Positions 24,740-33,895 of a stretch of DNA of 64,000 nt are shown here, one piece after another; position 1 is the stretch's first letter, and the number at the start of each line of letters is the position of its first letter. The translations under genes were made by a program, and so were the position numbers. Source of the stretch: Oscheius tipulae (Eukaryota; Nematoda; Chromadorea; Rhabditida; Rhabditidae). The notes below the pieces were generated by a model. It searched no databases, was not told the DNA's origin, and was given only the letters and a program-made list of their open reading frames with translations. The stretch spans positions 2,728,001 to 2,792,000 of the forward strand of contig JASJZH010000003.1 in the NCBI GenBank assembly GCA_037178975.1, written 5' to 3'.

Positions 24740-25055
24740 ATGTCCACTAGTGTAAAGCACCGCGAATTCATCGGTGAGCCCATGGGAGATAAAGAAGTGA
24801 CGGCCATCGCCGGAATCGGTCCTACTTACGGAACTAAGCTAAGTGAGAGCGGATTCGACAAGGTGAGCGTTTTTTCCTGGTGTTTTTTATTGACATTTTC
24901 ACTAATAGGCATACGTTCTCTTCGGCCAATACCTGCTTCTGAAGAAGGACGAAGAGATGTTTATTGAGTGGATCAAAGAGACTGCCGGAATCACGTCGAA
25001 TCATGCCAGATCAGCCTTCAACTGCCTCAACGAGTGGAGCGAGCAGCATATGTAA
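24740..25055 (+). CDS. baf-1: Barrier-to-autointegration factor
   Basis: Two exons (24740-24862, 24909-25055; 46-nt intron) give 89 residues, exactly the family length. It starts [20 protein letters not shown]. The helix-hairpin-helix block [11 protein letters not shown] and the [20 protein letters not shown] block are almost the same as C. elegans BAF-1. The dimer bridges double-stranded DNA and binds LEM-domain proteins and lamin at the nuclear envelope; VRK-1 phosphorylates its Ser/Thr at the N-terminus (here S2, T3, S4). Start codon is unambiguous. Confidence 0.98.
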
Positions 25056-25173
25056 CAAGATCATCTAACTGTCCATAATGATGAAGATAATGAATTTCAT
25101 TTTGATGGTTTGTTGTTCGTTTTCTTACTAGAAAGATATGCCCTAGTCGAATCTTGAAAACTTTATAATACTT

Positions 25174-25966
25174 TCACATGACAGAGCACCTCTTATTCTT
25201 CCTCCACGTCCATTTCTTCTCAGTTTTGGTTGCATTAGTATTATCACATTCGAGTGTGTCTAGCTCATCCTTCATCACCACACTGATTCGAGAATAGACG
25301 TCTTGCAATATCTGTCGTTTCTGGATATTGTGGGAGGCCTTGTACTCTGTCAATTGCTCAGCCAGCTGTCTGTTTTCGTCCTCTGACCTTAGAAGATCCC
25401 CACTCAGTTCCAGTATTTGTGCCGTGGCCTCTAAAACACTGGGAAATTTCTCGACGACTCAAACCTTCAATTTCTCTCTCCTTCACAGCAATAAGGGTCG
25501 CAAAATAGAGATTGACTTCTGCAATTGGCGATGAGAAATTTATTTCGGGAGCTTACCTTGACCAGCAGCCAATAATTGCTCATTTTCCCTTCGTAGCTCT
25601 AGAATAAGAGCAGATGATCGAGTGTTGAAACTCTCCCTACCTTGAATAACAAGTCTCCTAGCCCCTGACGATGCTCTCAATACTGGCCCACCAGCCAGTT
25701 GCGGTTGACGGTTCAACAGATCTGAGACTTGCTTGGAATAAAAAAGTAAGACAACCTGCAGCCAGAAAGTTCTGGGCGGGACTGCTGAAAGCTCCCGCTC
25801 GTCTACAGTGAGGACATTCGCCATCCTCCAAGTCAAGACAACAGGTAGAACAAATTGAATGACCACAGGCGGCTACCATGGGTCGACGGGCTTCGTCATC
25901 TACAAATGTGTCAACGACGTAACAGAGAGACAGACCATAGATTTCGCAACAGATTGGACAGTCCAT
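25174..25966 (-). CDS. RING-finger/coiled-coil protein with C-terminal CaaX box (copy 1)
   Basis: The start MDCPICCEIYDDEARRPMVA opens directly into a C3HC4 RING (Cys pairs, then CGHSICSTCC, then CPHCRRAGAF), so it is a probable E3 ubiquitin ligase. A 36-nt phase-1 intron (25900-25935) splits the RING after Tyr10. The middle is coiled-coil (LILELRRENEQLLA; ILELSGDLLRSEDENRQLAE). The C-terminus is basic and ends RKNKRCSVM, a CaaX box with a polybasic run. Met at X favours farnesylation, so membrane anchoring is inferred. Two relatives lie in this window (26438-27465 and 56026-57228). I cannot name an orthologue. Confidence 0.75.
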
Positions 25967-26437
25967 GAATCGTCCGGCGTCCGGTCAGGTACGACGAAGC
26001 TGTACTGTACTGCGAGGGAGGAACGTTATCTGAAGACATGACGCAAACAATCAACTGACTGTGTAAAGAGGAACCGAAAACAGCCGGGCTTTTACCGATC
26101 AATTCTGGAGTCAAGGAACTACAGGCTACATTGAACTGGTAAGATATCCACCGAGTTTCTGTTCATGATCAGAGCAAATGGAGACATGTGTTGAGATAAT
26201 ACGGGACAGACTCCCTTTCCGTGGCTTCGCATATTGAAGAACTGCTAAAGCAGTATGAGCAAAATTGAAAAAAAGAAACTTAGTGCACCGGTTGCCCTGA
26301 ACCAACCCATGTTCTTACTCAAAACGGGCATTTGAACCGAGATGATGACAGTGCTCTTTATAAGTCTGAAAAACAGGAAATCTGCCGGTTCGACCTGATA
26401 AAACACATCTTACAAAAGTGTTCATTGCACCGCTGTA
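25967..26437. other. Gap between RING copies 1 and 2
   Basis: 471 bp with no coding signal. It contains the promoter or intercistronic region for RING copy 1. Confidence 0.45.
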
Positions 26438-27465
26438 TCACATGATTGAGCATTCCTCCCGCTTCTGTCTCCGTCTTCTCGCCCTTTCTGACCCGCTTGA
26501 CTCATCACTGCTACTGGAACTATCGGGTTCCAAATTGACTTCGGATTCGGAGGAGTTAGAAGCTTCAGACTCTTCCAAATCGTTATCACTGTCCTCTTGT
26601 TCCTCCACGGTTCTCAATATCGGCTCTGGATTGATTGCATTTCGTTTTCCTGGCGATGGCTCACCGTTCAGGCTCCGAAACTCCCGGTTCCATTGATGAA
26701 ATGTTGTCCTGGCTCTTCGACGAAGGTCTGAATACTCCAATAGGAAAATTTTCGGTTTGTCTCACCCTCAAGAGCCTGTTGTTTACTTTCAGCAGTTGCT
26801 CTCTCTTCGTCCAACTTCTCCTTCAGATCCTGACTCTGGTTTTCCTCCTCGACCAGTCGCTCACTCAGTTCCAAGACTCGGGCTCGGAGAACTGAACAGA
26901 GCCTATGAATCAAGGACTGGGAGTACCTTCTATAGTCTCTTGGTCTCTGGAGGCCTGTTCTGAGAGTTCTTCTATGACTAGCTTCAAACTGAGGTTCTCG
27001 GAACGTGTCGACTCATGACTGTGAACTGAAAACGATACCTCAAGGAATGAAGACAACCTTCAGACTGCCCATCAATTTTGAATTACTGTAAGTTTTTGTT
27101 TTAAAGTTCGTGTGCAGTCGAATCTTGAGATTTACAATTAGCAAACAAACCTCGTTTCGGTTTGGGAGGAACTGCAGGTTTGTCTTTCAGATTAGAAATT
27201 TGCTGCAACAGCTCTGAATATTTTCTTGCGAGCAAGAGACGAAGGTACCTTTAGCCAGGTAATTCTCACTGGCATCTTTGAAAGCATCCTCGATTCTACA
27301 TGTCGGACAGGTAGAGTTCCTCAGTTGAGGGATACAATCGCCACAGACCGAATGACCACAACTGCCCACAAAAGGTCGAATCTGAATGTCTGAAGAGAGT
27401 AGTAGATATTTTTGAAGAGGCAACTAACCATAGGCAAGAAGACAAACACAGCATTCGGCTACCAT
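26438..27465 (-). CDS. RING-finger/coiled-coil protein with C-terminal CaaX box (copy 2)
   Basis: It starts MVAECCVCLLAY; a 39-nt phase-1 intron (27390-27428) lies at the same place as in copy 1. The rest of the RING reads RPFVGSCGHSVCGDC, then CPTCRIEDAFKDASENYLAK. A long coiled coil follows (VLELSERLVEEENQSQDLKE). The C-terminal part is acidic and Ser-rich, then basic (RARRRRQKREECSIM), ending in a CSIM CaaX box. Family inference: a membrane-tethered RING E3. It is tandem with copy 1 on the same strand, 471 bp apart. The first metal ligands (CCVC) differ slightly from copies 1 and 3 (CPIC). Confidence 0.7.
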
Positions 27466-28358
27466 CCTCGGCAATCAATAGACTGACTGCGATAAGGGAG
27501 AGTATAGATGAAGAGGGATGAGAAATTGAAGAATTTTGAATAGAGGAGAGAAGAAGCCTGAAAATGTTGAACTGTGGGGATGGGTAGCTTATCGAGGACT
27601 TCGAAAACAGTTTCGAATTCCGACCCCTTCGAAGTGAATCTTCGAAAGTCAAAGAGGTGTTCAAAAACGAGACCGAAAATTTGGTGAGAAGGTGTCGAGA
27701 GAGCGACTAAAACCAGTTGCTTGCTTGAGAATACAGCGTAACTTTGCCCTGCAGAGATAAGCCGGTGACCACTAAACCACGTGATGCTCGAATAGGGGTT
27801 CAATTATGTAGCAATCTTGACTAATAATCTTGTTCAGTAAGGACTGTTGCTCTTGTCCATGAAGGACTGGAATGCATAGGTAGGATCGGATAATTTTTGG
27901 GTCCAATTCAGCTATGACAGTCTGAATTTTTTGCCTAGTGGCAAGTAAAGAGGAATTTGTAGCATTCTTTCGAGTACCTTTCGGCGCTCTGCCTAGTTTT
28001 TCTGAAGTCGAATGTTTTCCTCGTCCATGGCCAACCCAAGTAACCGCAATCACTACTGGAGCTATCTCTTTTCCGCTAACAATTGTCGATTGTAGAGTTG
28101 GATCTTTTGTCCAGAACTCGCAATCCGACAGGGATACTAGTAGGAAACTATGGAAGTACTTGTAATAAGAACAGAACATTGGAGCTGAGGCATCAGTGAG
28201 AGGAGTGACTGATTGATAGAGAGATACAGAGCTAAGTCTTTGCAGACACTGTAGTAGTCACAATTCCAGATGAGAGAATCCCGACCATTAAAGTATACAG
28301 GAACAACCTACAAACAGAGGACTCGGACAAATCAATCTTCATTTGGGAAGACGAGAAT
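27466..28358. other. Upstream region of RING copy 2
   Basis: About 890 bp. It contains one minus-strand open frame (27772-28179, listed separately) and nothing else I can support. Confidence 0.4.
27772..28179 (-). CDS. Uncertain open frame, 135 codons
   Basis: Open on the minus strand from MFCSYYKYFHSFLLVSLS to ...IEPLFEHHVV. It has a basic stretch (GRGKHSTSEKLGRAPKGTRK) and otherwise no recognised domain. There is no supporting splice structure and no paralogue in the window. It may be a real exon of an unknown gene or chance. Confidence 0.2.
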   Translation of the reverse strand: MFCSYYKYFHSFLLVSLSDCEFWTKDPTLQSTIVSGKEIAPVVIAVTWVGHGRGKHSTSEKLGRAPKGTRKNATNSSLLATRQKIQTVIAELDPKIIRSYLCIPVLHGQEQQSLLNKIISQDCYIIEPLFEHHVV

Positions 28359-28664
28359 CTAGAGTTCGCAGCCGAGAGTTTTGATCGTTTTGTCGTTCTT
28401 GTCGGTCACCAGCAGGCTCATCGTCGTCTCAGTCTTGTCAAGGACGACTCGACGTCCATCAGTCAGCTTCAGGACGTAATTGATCTGCTTGCCTCGAGTC
28501 GTGATCGTCAGCAGTGCACCGTCCGACAGCTTGAACTTCTTCCAGTCGTCTTTTTCGGCTTCCGGCTGCTCCTGCTTTTTGTTGGCCTTCAACCATTTCT
28601 CCACAATCGGCTTGTACGATGTTCCGACATAGTGGGCAGGGGACGAGGCCAGAGGATCCGACAT
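28359..28664 (-). CDS. Small uncharacterised protein, 101 aa
   Basis: A single-exon frame starting MSDPLASSPAHYVGTSYKPI and ending NDKTIKTLGCEL. The second half looks like a small beta-rich fold (KKFKLSDGALLTITTRGKQ, then YVLKLTDGRRVVLDKTETTM). The middle is Lys/Glu/Gln-rich. No signal peptide or TM segment. The even spacing of charged and hydrophobic residues argues for a real protein. It is divergent from the gene at 28818. I do not recognise a family. Confidence 0.55.
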   Translation of the reverse strand: MSDPLASSPAHYVGTSYKPIVEKWLKANKKQEQPEAEKDDWKKFKLSDGALLTITTRGKQINYVLKLTDGRRVVLDKTETTMSLLVTDKNDKTIKTLGCEL

Positions 28665-28817
28665 CTTCGGGCCAGAGCACAACTTCTAATGGTAGTGGGG
28701 GAAAATGGTAATTCTTAATTGTCACTTGTTTTGAAACAAGGAAACTTGTAATTTTCTTACTTTGTTTTTCTATTGCCCGGAGAAAATAGTTTGTCAATAG
28801 TTTGCCCCCGTTCGCCG

Positions 28818-29552
28818 ATGGAACTCGTCTCTGCTGCCGAGCCCATCTCCTCGACGGAAGATACGAAAAAGGCGCTCCTTTCGGCTACCATCCAAGGTGG
28901 CTGTGTCCCGCCCTTCGCCAGCCAAGACATGCAGAAGGTGACGATGCTGAGCGTGGAGACGTTGACGAAGAAACAGGTCGTCTTTCGTCTCGGCTGGATA
29001 GCTGCTACCGACAAGGCAAAGCGTCTCTTCGACCGACTGACATCTGTTTTGAGCTGTGACAAGTGTGGCAAGAGGAGAGCTGAGGAGGACATCGTCCAGT
29101 ACGGACTCTGTGACCATCACATCTGTCGCGGATGTCTTTTGACGGACAAGGAGATGTATCCGGGTGTCCTCTACTGTAGCCACGAGGACTGTCTTCAGCA
29201 CATATTTCAGGATGCGATAGTAAGTTCGACGTCGAGCTGTTCCGTCTCCTCTCTTCCCGTTGTAACAATGGTCCTGCTCAAAATCTTCCTTTTCAACAAC
29301 TCGAACCGTCCGAGTCACTGGCAGATGGAGGTCGAGGAATCCACGCCGGTCAGTCAGATTCTCGAATGAATCCACTGGCAGACGGACAGCGACGTCTCCA
29401 AGTACAAGGTCTTCTTCTCGTCGAGAAAGGAAGTCCATCGTCGTCATCTGAAGCTCGTCGAGAACAAGGAGGAAAGGATCGCCCGTCTGCACACGGAAAA
29501 CCTCAACCTCGTCATCGTGGCTCCCGGAGTCTCCATGGGAGGCTGCTTCTGA
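28818..29552 (+). CDS. Cys/His zinc-binding (RING-like) protein with an internal TGA
   Basis: The reading frame starts MELVSAAEPISSTEDTKKAL. It contains a Cys/His cluster: CDKCGKRRAEEDIVQYG, then CDHHICRGCLL and YCSHEDC. This is a variant RING-like zinc site. The frame continues MVLLKIFLFNNSNRP...STPVSQILE, meets TGA at 29367-29369, and runs on in the same frame IHWQTDSDVSKYKVFFSSRK to ...VAPGVSMGGCF and a stop at 29550-29552. Either a 33-nt intron (ACGCCG|gtcagt...ggcag|ACGGAC) removes the TGA in frame, or this is a nonsense mutation or readthrough. An upstream in-frame ATG cannot be excluded. No orthologue recognised. Confidence 0.5.
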
Positions 29553-29992
29553 AGAGGACGCCTTCCCCTCGTCTAGTTTCCATGAGTCTATATGATCATT
29601 ACGAGAATAAACAGGTAATAGCATAATGTTCTCTCACTGGGTTTGGTAACTGGGATAGATTTAGGGGAATAGGTGTGGGAGTTATCGGGAATCAACAGTT
29701 TGGCTAGTACAGACTTCTGGTTAGTGAATGAGGCCTATAGGTTGAGTGTCTTGATAAGCCCCTTTCGTTTGGGGACAGCTTTGTAGAGATCCCAACCTCC
29801 TATCATGCCCTGGTACAGGTTTGAGTATTTTGTCTATCAGATCTGAATACTTTTTTGTTTAATGTTCTGGTCGAATTTGTCAGCTACTAGCGCTGAAGAA
29901 CAGAAAGGATATCGCTTTTAAGCTGCTTCCTCTGTAAAAGCGGTATCTCGCGTAGTCACTTCGTTTCTGTTCTCTCGCTCTCCTCGTCTATT
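29553..29992. other. Intergenic region
   Basis: 440 bp before the gene at 29993. No coding signal. A T/C-rich stretch (ctcgctctcctcgtctatt) lies just upstream of the next ATG. Confidence 0.45.
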
Positions 29993-30573
29993 ATGTCCCA
30001 CCAACGAGATCCGGCTTGCAAGGAGTGTGCTCTGAAGGAGAAGACGATTGAAGGTCGCGAAGCTGTTCAGAAGGGTATGGAGGAGGTCAATCGAGGTAAG
30101 ACAATCTCAGACGACTGTATTATTAAGGACATCTTCAACTATGAGATTACAGAGTTTCGCCGCGAGGTTGATCACATCTTCAAGCATGAGAAGGCTCGGC
30201 TTGACTCGGACTGGCTCCATCATCCAGTCCGAACTCTCAAGAAATTTTTCTTCTTGGAGAAGGACGAGCCCAAACTAGACAGAAGGACTTACAAGAAGCT
30301 TCGTGAGTCCGATTGTATACGCATGATATCCGTTTTCCAGAAAGATGTTTCTTCACACGTGAAGAGAGGAAGGAAAGGATGGAACTGGTACTGCAGACTA
30401 ACTGTAAGTGCCTTATATGCAATCACCCTCGTTTCAGTGACCAGGTTCAGAAGTAACAAGCTGGAGCAGGAGAACATCCAACTGAAGAAGCAGATTGCTC
30501 GTAAGCAATTCTTCTACCAATAATTTGTTGTGTTTCAGAGCTGACTCGGATGGTGGAAATGCTCGAGAAGTGA
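29993..30573 (+). CDS. Uncharacterised protein with TM-like segment and C-terminal coiled coil, 180 aa
   Basis: Two exons (29993-30500, 30539-30573; 38-nt intron). It starts MSHQRDPACKECALKEKTIE. The first 130 residues are charged and helical (EFRREVDHIFKHEKARL; PKLDRRTYKKLRESD). A hydrophobic stretch follows (YCRLTVSALYAITLVSV), then a leucine-zipper-like coiled coil ends the protein (NKLEQENIQLKKQ, then LTRMVEMLEK). A tail-anchored or membrane-associated coiled-coil protein is inferred. I recognise no family. Confidence 0.55.
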
Positions 30574-31092
30574 AGTCGATAAGGTCTGCGACAGAAGAGT
30601 TCCTTCTTTTGATACAGTTCCAATGAATACCCCGGTTTCCCAAACAAATTATATGTCTTCCACTCTGTGAAACGAACAGTTCCATATTGTACCAAAGAAT
30701 ATTCCTATGTACTATCTCTCTGCTGTACTGTATATTAGTCTCTATTCCACTGTCTTGTGTAGACAAGGATCATGTCATAGTAACGGGACTGACAATTTTG
30801 ATTCTGTGTGTTCAAAATTGTCAGTCCCTCTCGTTTTAAGTGAGCGATCGTTTTGGTTCGTTTCTCCTGGACAAGAGTTATGTGTACGGTCGATCAGTCA
30901 TACGACCTCGATAAGAATTTCAGTTATCGGTATGATCATTCCTTAGTCACCTTGTCAGTGAAGTCCACTGAAGCTTATCCAGACTCATCTAGTGAGAACC
31001 CTTGACGTGTAGAGGATAAGTTAGGACTCGTCAGAATCTGTCGAGCCTAAAAAGCATAAGGAGACGATTTGACCTACAAGTTCTCGGGCCAG
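30574..31092. other. Intergenic region with hairpin
   Basis: 519 bp. Apart from the 30785-30828 hairpin I see no feature. Confidence 0.45.
30785..30828. repeat. Perfect 17-bp stem hairpin
   Basis: GGGACTGACAATTTTGA (30785-30801) and its exact reverse complement (30812-30828) flank a 10-nt loop (ttctgtgtgt). It is intergenic, about 210 bp past the gene at 29993-30573. The stem is short for a miRNA precursor but long for chance. Confidence 0.85.
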
Positions 31093-31408
31093 ATGGTCGC
31101 CTGGGCTTCTCTTCTCGTCGGCAGCCATCCTCGTCGGCTGCCAGAACAACAACAAGTCCTCGTCGACCAAGAAAACTGGACGCCAGACGTACCCACTCTT
31201 GACGCAAGGGACGCCCGTCAGAACCCCCAAAGAGCAACAATTCGACCATCATTCTGACGAAGGACTTGCCGAAGAAGGATCGAAAATGGGTCAGACACCG
31301 AGGAGCGACGAGACGAAAAGAGGCGTGCCTTTGGCCCAGTCGGAAGACCCAGACACGCTGAAGGACGTCAAACGTCTTGCTCTGGACATGTCGAAGAGCC
31401 TCAAGTAG
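31093..31408 (+). CDS. Small hydrophilic protein, model uncertain
   Basis: The 3' part is a convincing frame: NNNKSSSTKKTGRQTYPLL, then TPVRTPKEQQFDHHSDEG, ending DTLKDVKRLALDMSKSLK. It is Lys/Ser-rich, then acidic, and largely disordered. To reach an ATG (31093, MVAWASLL) a 28-nt GT-AG intron (gtcggcagcc...gctgccag) is needed; otherwise the first exon lies elsewhere. No family recognised. Confidence 0.35.
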
Positions 31409-31559
31409 GAATAAGATGACTAAACAGTAATAAAGGTAGTGTTTTCGAGTCTTTCTTATTGTATTAAAAGGGGTCGCTTATCTCTTCGCGGAAACATTTT
31501 GATCCAACTGAAGATTAGCGTGCGTGCGTTCCACATATATTACACGTAAAATTAAAGCT

Positions 31560-32606
31560 CTAGTTGCCGAGGAGATACTTTTCGGCACAGCGACGGTCGC
31601 TGTAGTCAAGGAAAATCATTCGCCAGTGTCCCCAATAGGCCGTCAGCTTCAGGAAGGCGTAGCGCCCTTCGGAGACTGTCTGTTTCATGAACTCGTGGAA
31701 GATTTTCTTCTGTTCTGGGTTGGGGTTATGGACCTAAACATCAATGGTCTGAGATTTTCAACATGCACACCTCAACATTCCACTGGCAGATGGCGTAGCC
31801 GTCCTTGTGAATATCGCTGGCAGCCGTGAAGAAGTCGAAGATTTTGTACTCGGAGTACTCAATGTCAACCCATACATCATCGACGATTTTCGTCGTTTTG
31901 GGCAGATACTCCTTGACCAGCTCGGACAGGGTCAGCATGAAGGTCTGTCCCGAGACGTACTGTCCGTTGACTGCCAGATGGTCCACGGTGACATTGCCTG
32001 ACTCGTGACCAACGCTGACAGGCAAATAGGTTCCTACTTGACTGTAGGTCTTGTGAAAAGAGATGTCGGGATCGGTCCCGATGAACACGGAATTCTCTGT
32101 GAGTTTCTGAATGGGCGTTGTATGGAAAAGGGGTGCTAGACTCACAGGCTTGAGCTTCTTCTCAGCTTCGACATCTCCTCCGATTCCCAGACTGATTATC
32201 ACCGAATCCTTCGAGGTCTGGGAGGGTTATGTCTCTCTACTGACCAAAGAAAGGCTCACATCAATGGGGAGAAGATGGTACTTGATCTCATCGTTGTTCT
32301 GGAATCCTTGCAATCGTGGACTGTTCATTTCCAGTAGAGGCTGACAATTGTCAGCTGCTGTTCCCAGCTGGTCCCAGAACTGAAATGATATGTCAATCAG
32401 GATATTCAACACAATACCTGATTGTCATCCAAAGTCCCAGTGGCCTCATTAAAACAGAAAGCCCATTTGGTGTACCTCTCTCTCTGCTGGATGTAGTCTC
32501 CCGAGAAGTAGTTGAAATTCAGGAAAAAAAGGGCGAATACTAGGATGGCTATGAGGATCAGTACAGGCTTGCGTCCGTCAGTGTGCTTCCTGTTCCATGC
32601 TTCCAT
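31560..32606 (-). CDS. FkbM-type (Methyltransf_21-like) type II membrane protein
   Basis: It starts MEAWNRKHTDGRKPVLILIA with one N-terminal membrane span (VLILIAILVFALFFLNFNYF), giving a type II topology. The lumenal part has VIISLGIGGDVEAEKKLK, FIGTDPDISFHKTYSQVGTY, DVWVDIEYSEYKIFDFF and a final YAICQWNVEVHNPNPEQKKI. These match the large nematode family annotated with FkbM/Methyltransf_21 domains (SAM-type G-x-G near SLGIGGD, VDIExxE further on). Substrates are unknown. An open frame continues upstream for about 130 codons without stop, but the start at 32606 before the membrane span is more natural. Confidence 0.7.
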
Positions 32607-33895
32607 AACTGAAAGGGGGCTGATCGAGAGGGCAGAGAGAGAAAGGGATGGCAGATAGGTGAGCTTATAAACGTTAGCCAGGCAAAAGATACCATCGCAA
32701 ATCTCGAGCGATAAACCGGGATGCTGAGGGCTTTTGGACTCTAGATATTCAGAGGGGAGGACATTGATAGGAATCTGGCGGATTCCGTATGCAAATAAAG
32801 GAGTGGAACTGTCCAGACAGATGTTCAATATGTTCTCGAGACTGTCTGTTACCCAAGTTATCCCATGTTCCTTCGGTTTGGTCACACTATTCGTTACAGT
32901 AGCAATTGTAAGTTCGACGTATGCTACTGTGAGAGAATGTATCTCATAGTCTCTAACTCGTAGACCCTTCCCAGTTTTTCCTGTTTGCAGAGAAAATGAC
33001 AATCATGCTAGTGTCTTTTGTAAAAAGTTGAGACCGTCTACTCAACATGTCGGAGAGCTGTAAGTATAAGTTCACATGACCTGACAGTGGATAAGAGCCC
33101 CATAGTTACAGATCGTAAGCCGTTAAAATGTTAAAGTCTTTCTATACTAAAGTGCAATGATGTCCGTCCATCTGTCTGTGTCATGGTGTCCGCACAATTG
33201 AGTGTCAACACTAATGCCCAAAAACGCTGACAAGTCATTTCATGTCAAGAGACAAGGGGACAAGACAGATGCGGAGGAAACTGCTACTAGGGAAGCGGAG
33301 CAGCCGCCTGTAAACAATTCTAAACCAAGCATAAAGGGCAGCGAAGCTGCCGTCGCCAGCTGGAAAGGAAGTACAGAATCAGAAGTGGCATAAACGGTCT
33401 CAATAGGAACCATTGCCTAAGGAACTGATATGATCTCTCGCATGGTTTCTGCCTGGTTTCCCTTCAATTGTCGCTGTATACGGAGCTCAGATTTGTTTCT
33501 TGATACAGTTGCTTTCCCCCTCCCGCCTTCTCTCCGAAAGCAAATGCGCCGGATTCGCTATCTCGATCTGCCCAAAACAAGCCACTCTCTCCAAAATGGA
33601 AAACTCTTTAATCTTCACCGAAAACTCTTAAAACAGGCACATCCTGACACTCGGATCTGCCATGAACTGTAATCAATTGGAAAAAAGGAGGAGAAGGGAT
33701 AGGCGGAGCTTCGGTCTTGAATCAGAGTAAGCTCATTTTGTAAATTCCCTAGAGATTCGTGTTACCCGCAACATTGTGGTTGTCGTAAAGTCGGTCTCAA
33801 AAATGGTCTATACCCTGCTAGATACCATAAAGGAGGGGGATGGCAAGAACTGAATGAGATTGGATAGAGATCAGTTTGGTAAAGCTGAAGGGTGT
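32607..33895. other. Intergenic region
   Basis: About 1.3 kb. The part next to 32606 is open on the minus strand to 33002 (possible alternative 5' extension of the FkbM-like gene). The rest contains only short, unconvincing frames. Confidence 0.4.

Noticed and set aside
27740-27810. A box-A-like word on the minus strand (TGGTTTAGTGG)
   Set aside because: No box B and no cloverleaf. Only the D-arm wording is tRNA-like.
32607-33002. N-terminal extension of the FkbM-like protein
   Set aside because: The frame is open, but the extension shows no conserved pattern and would bury the N-terminal signal-anchor. Start at 32606 preferred.
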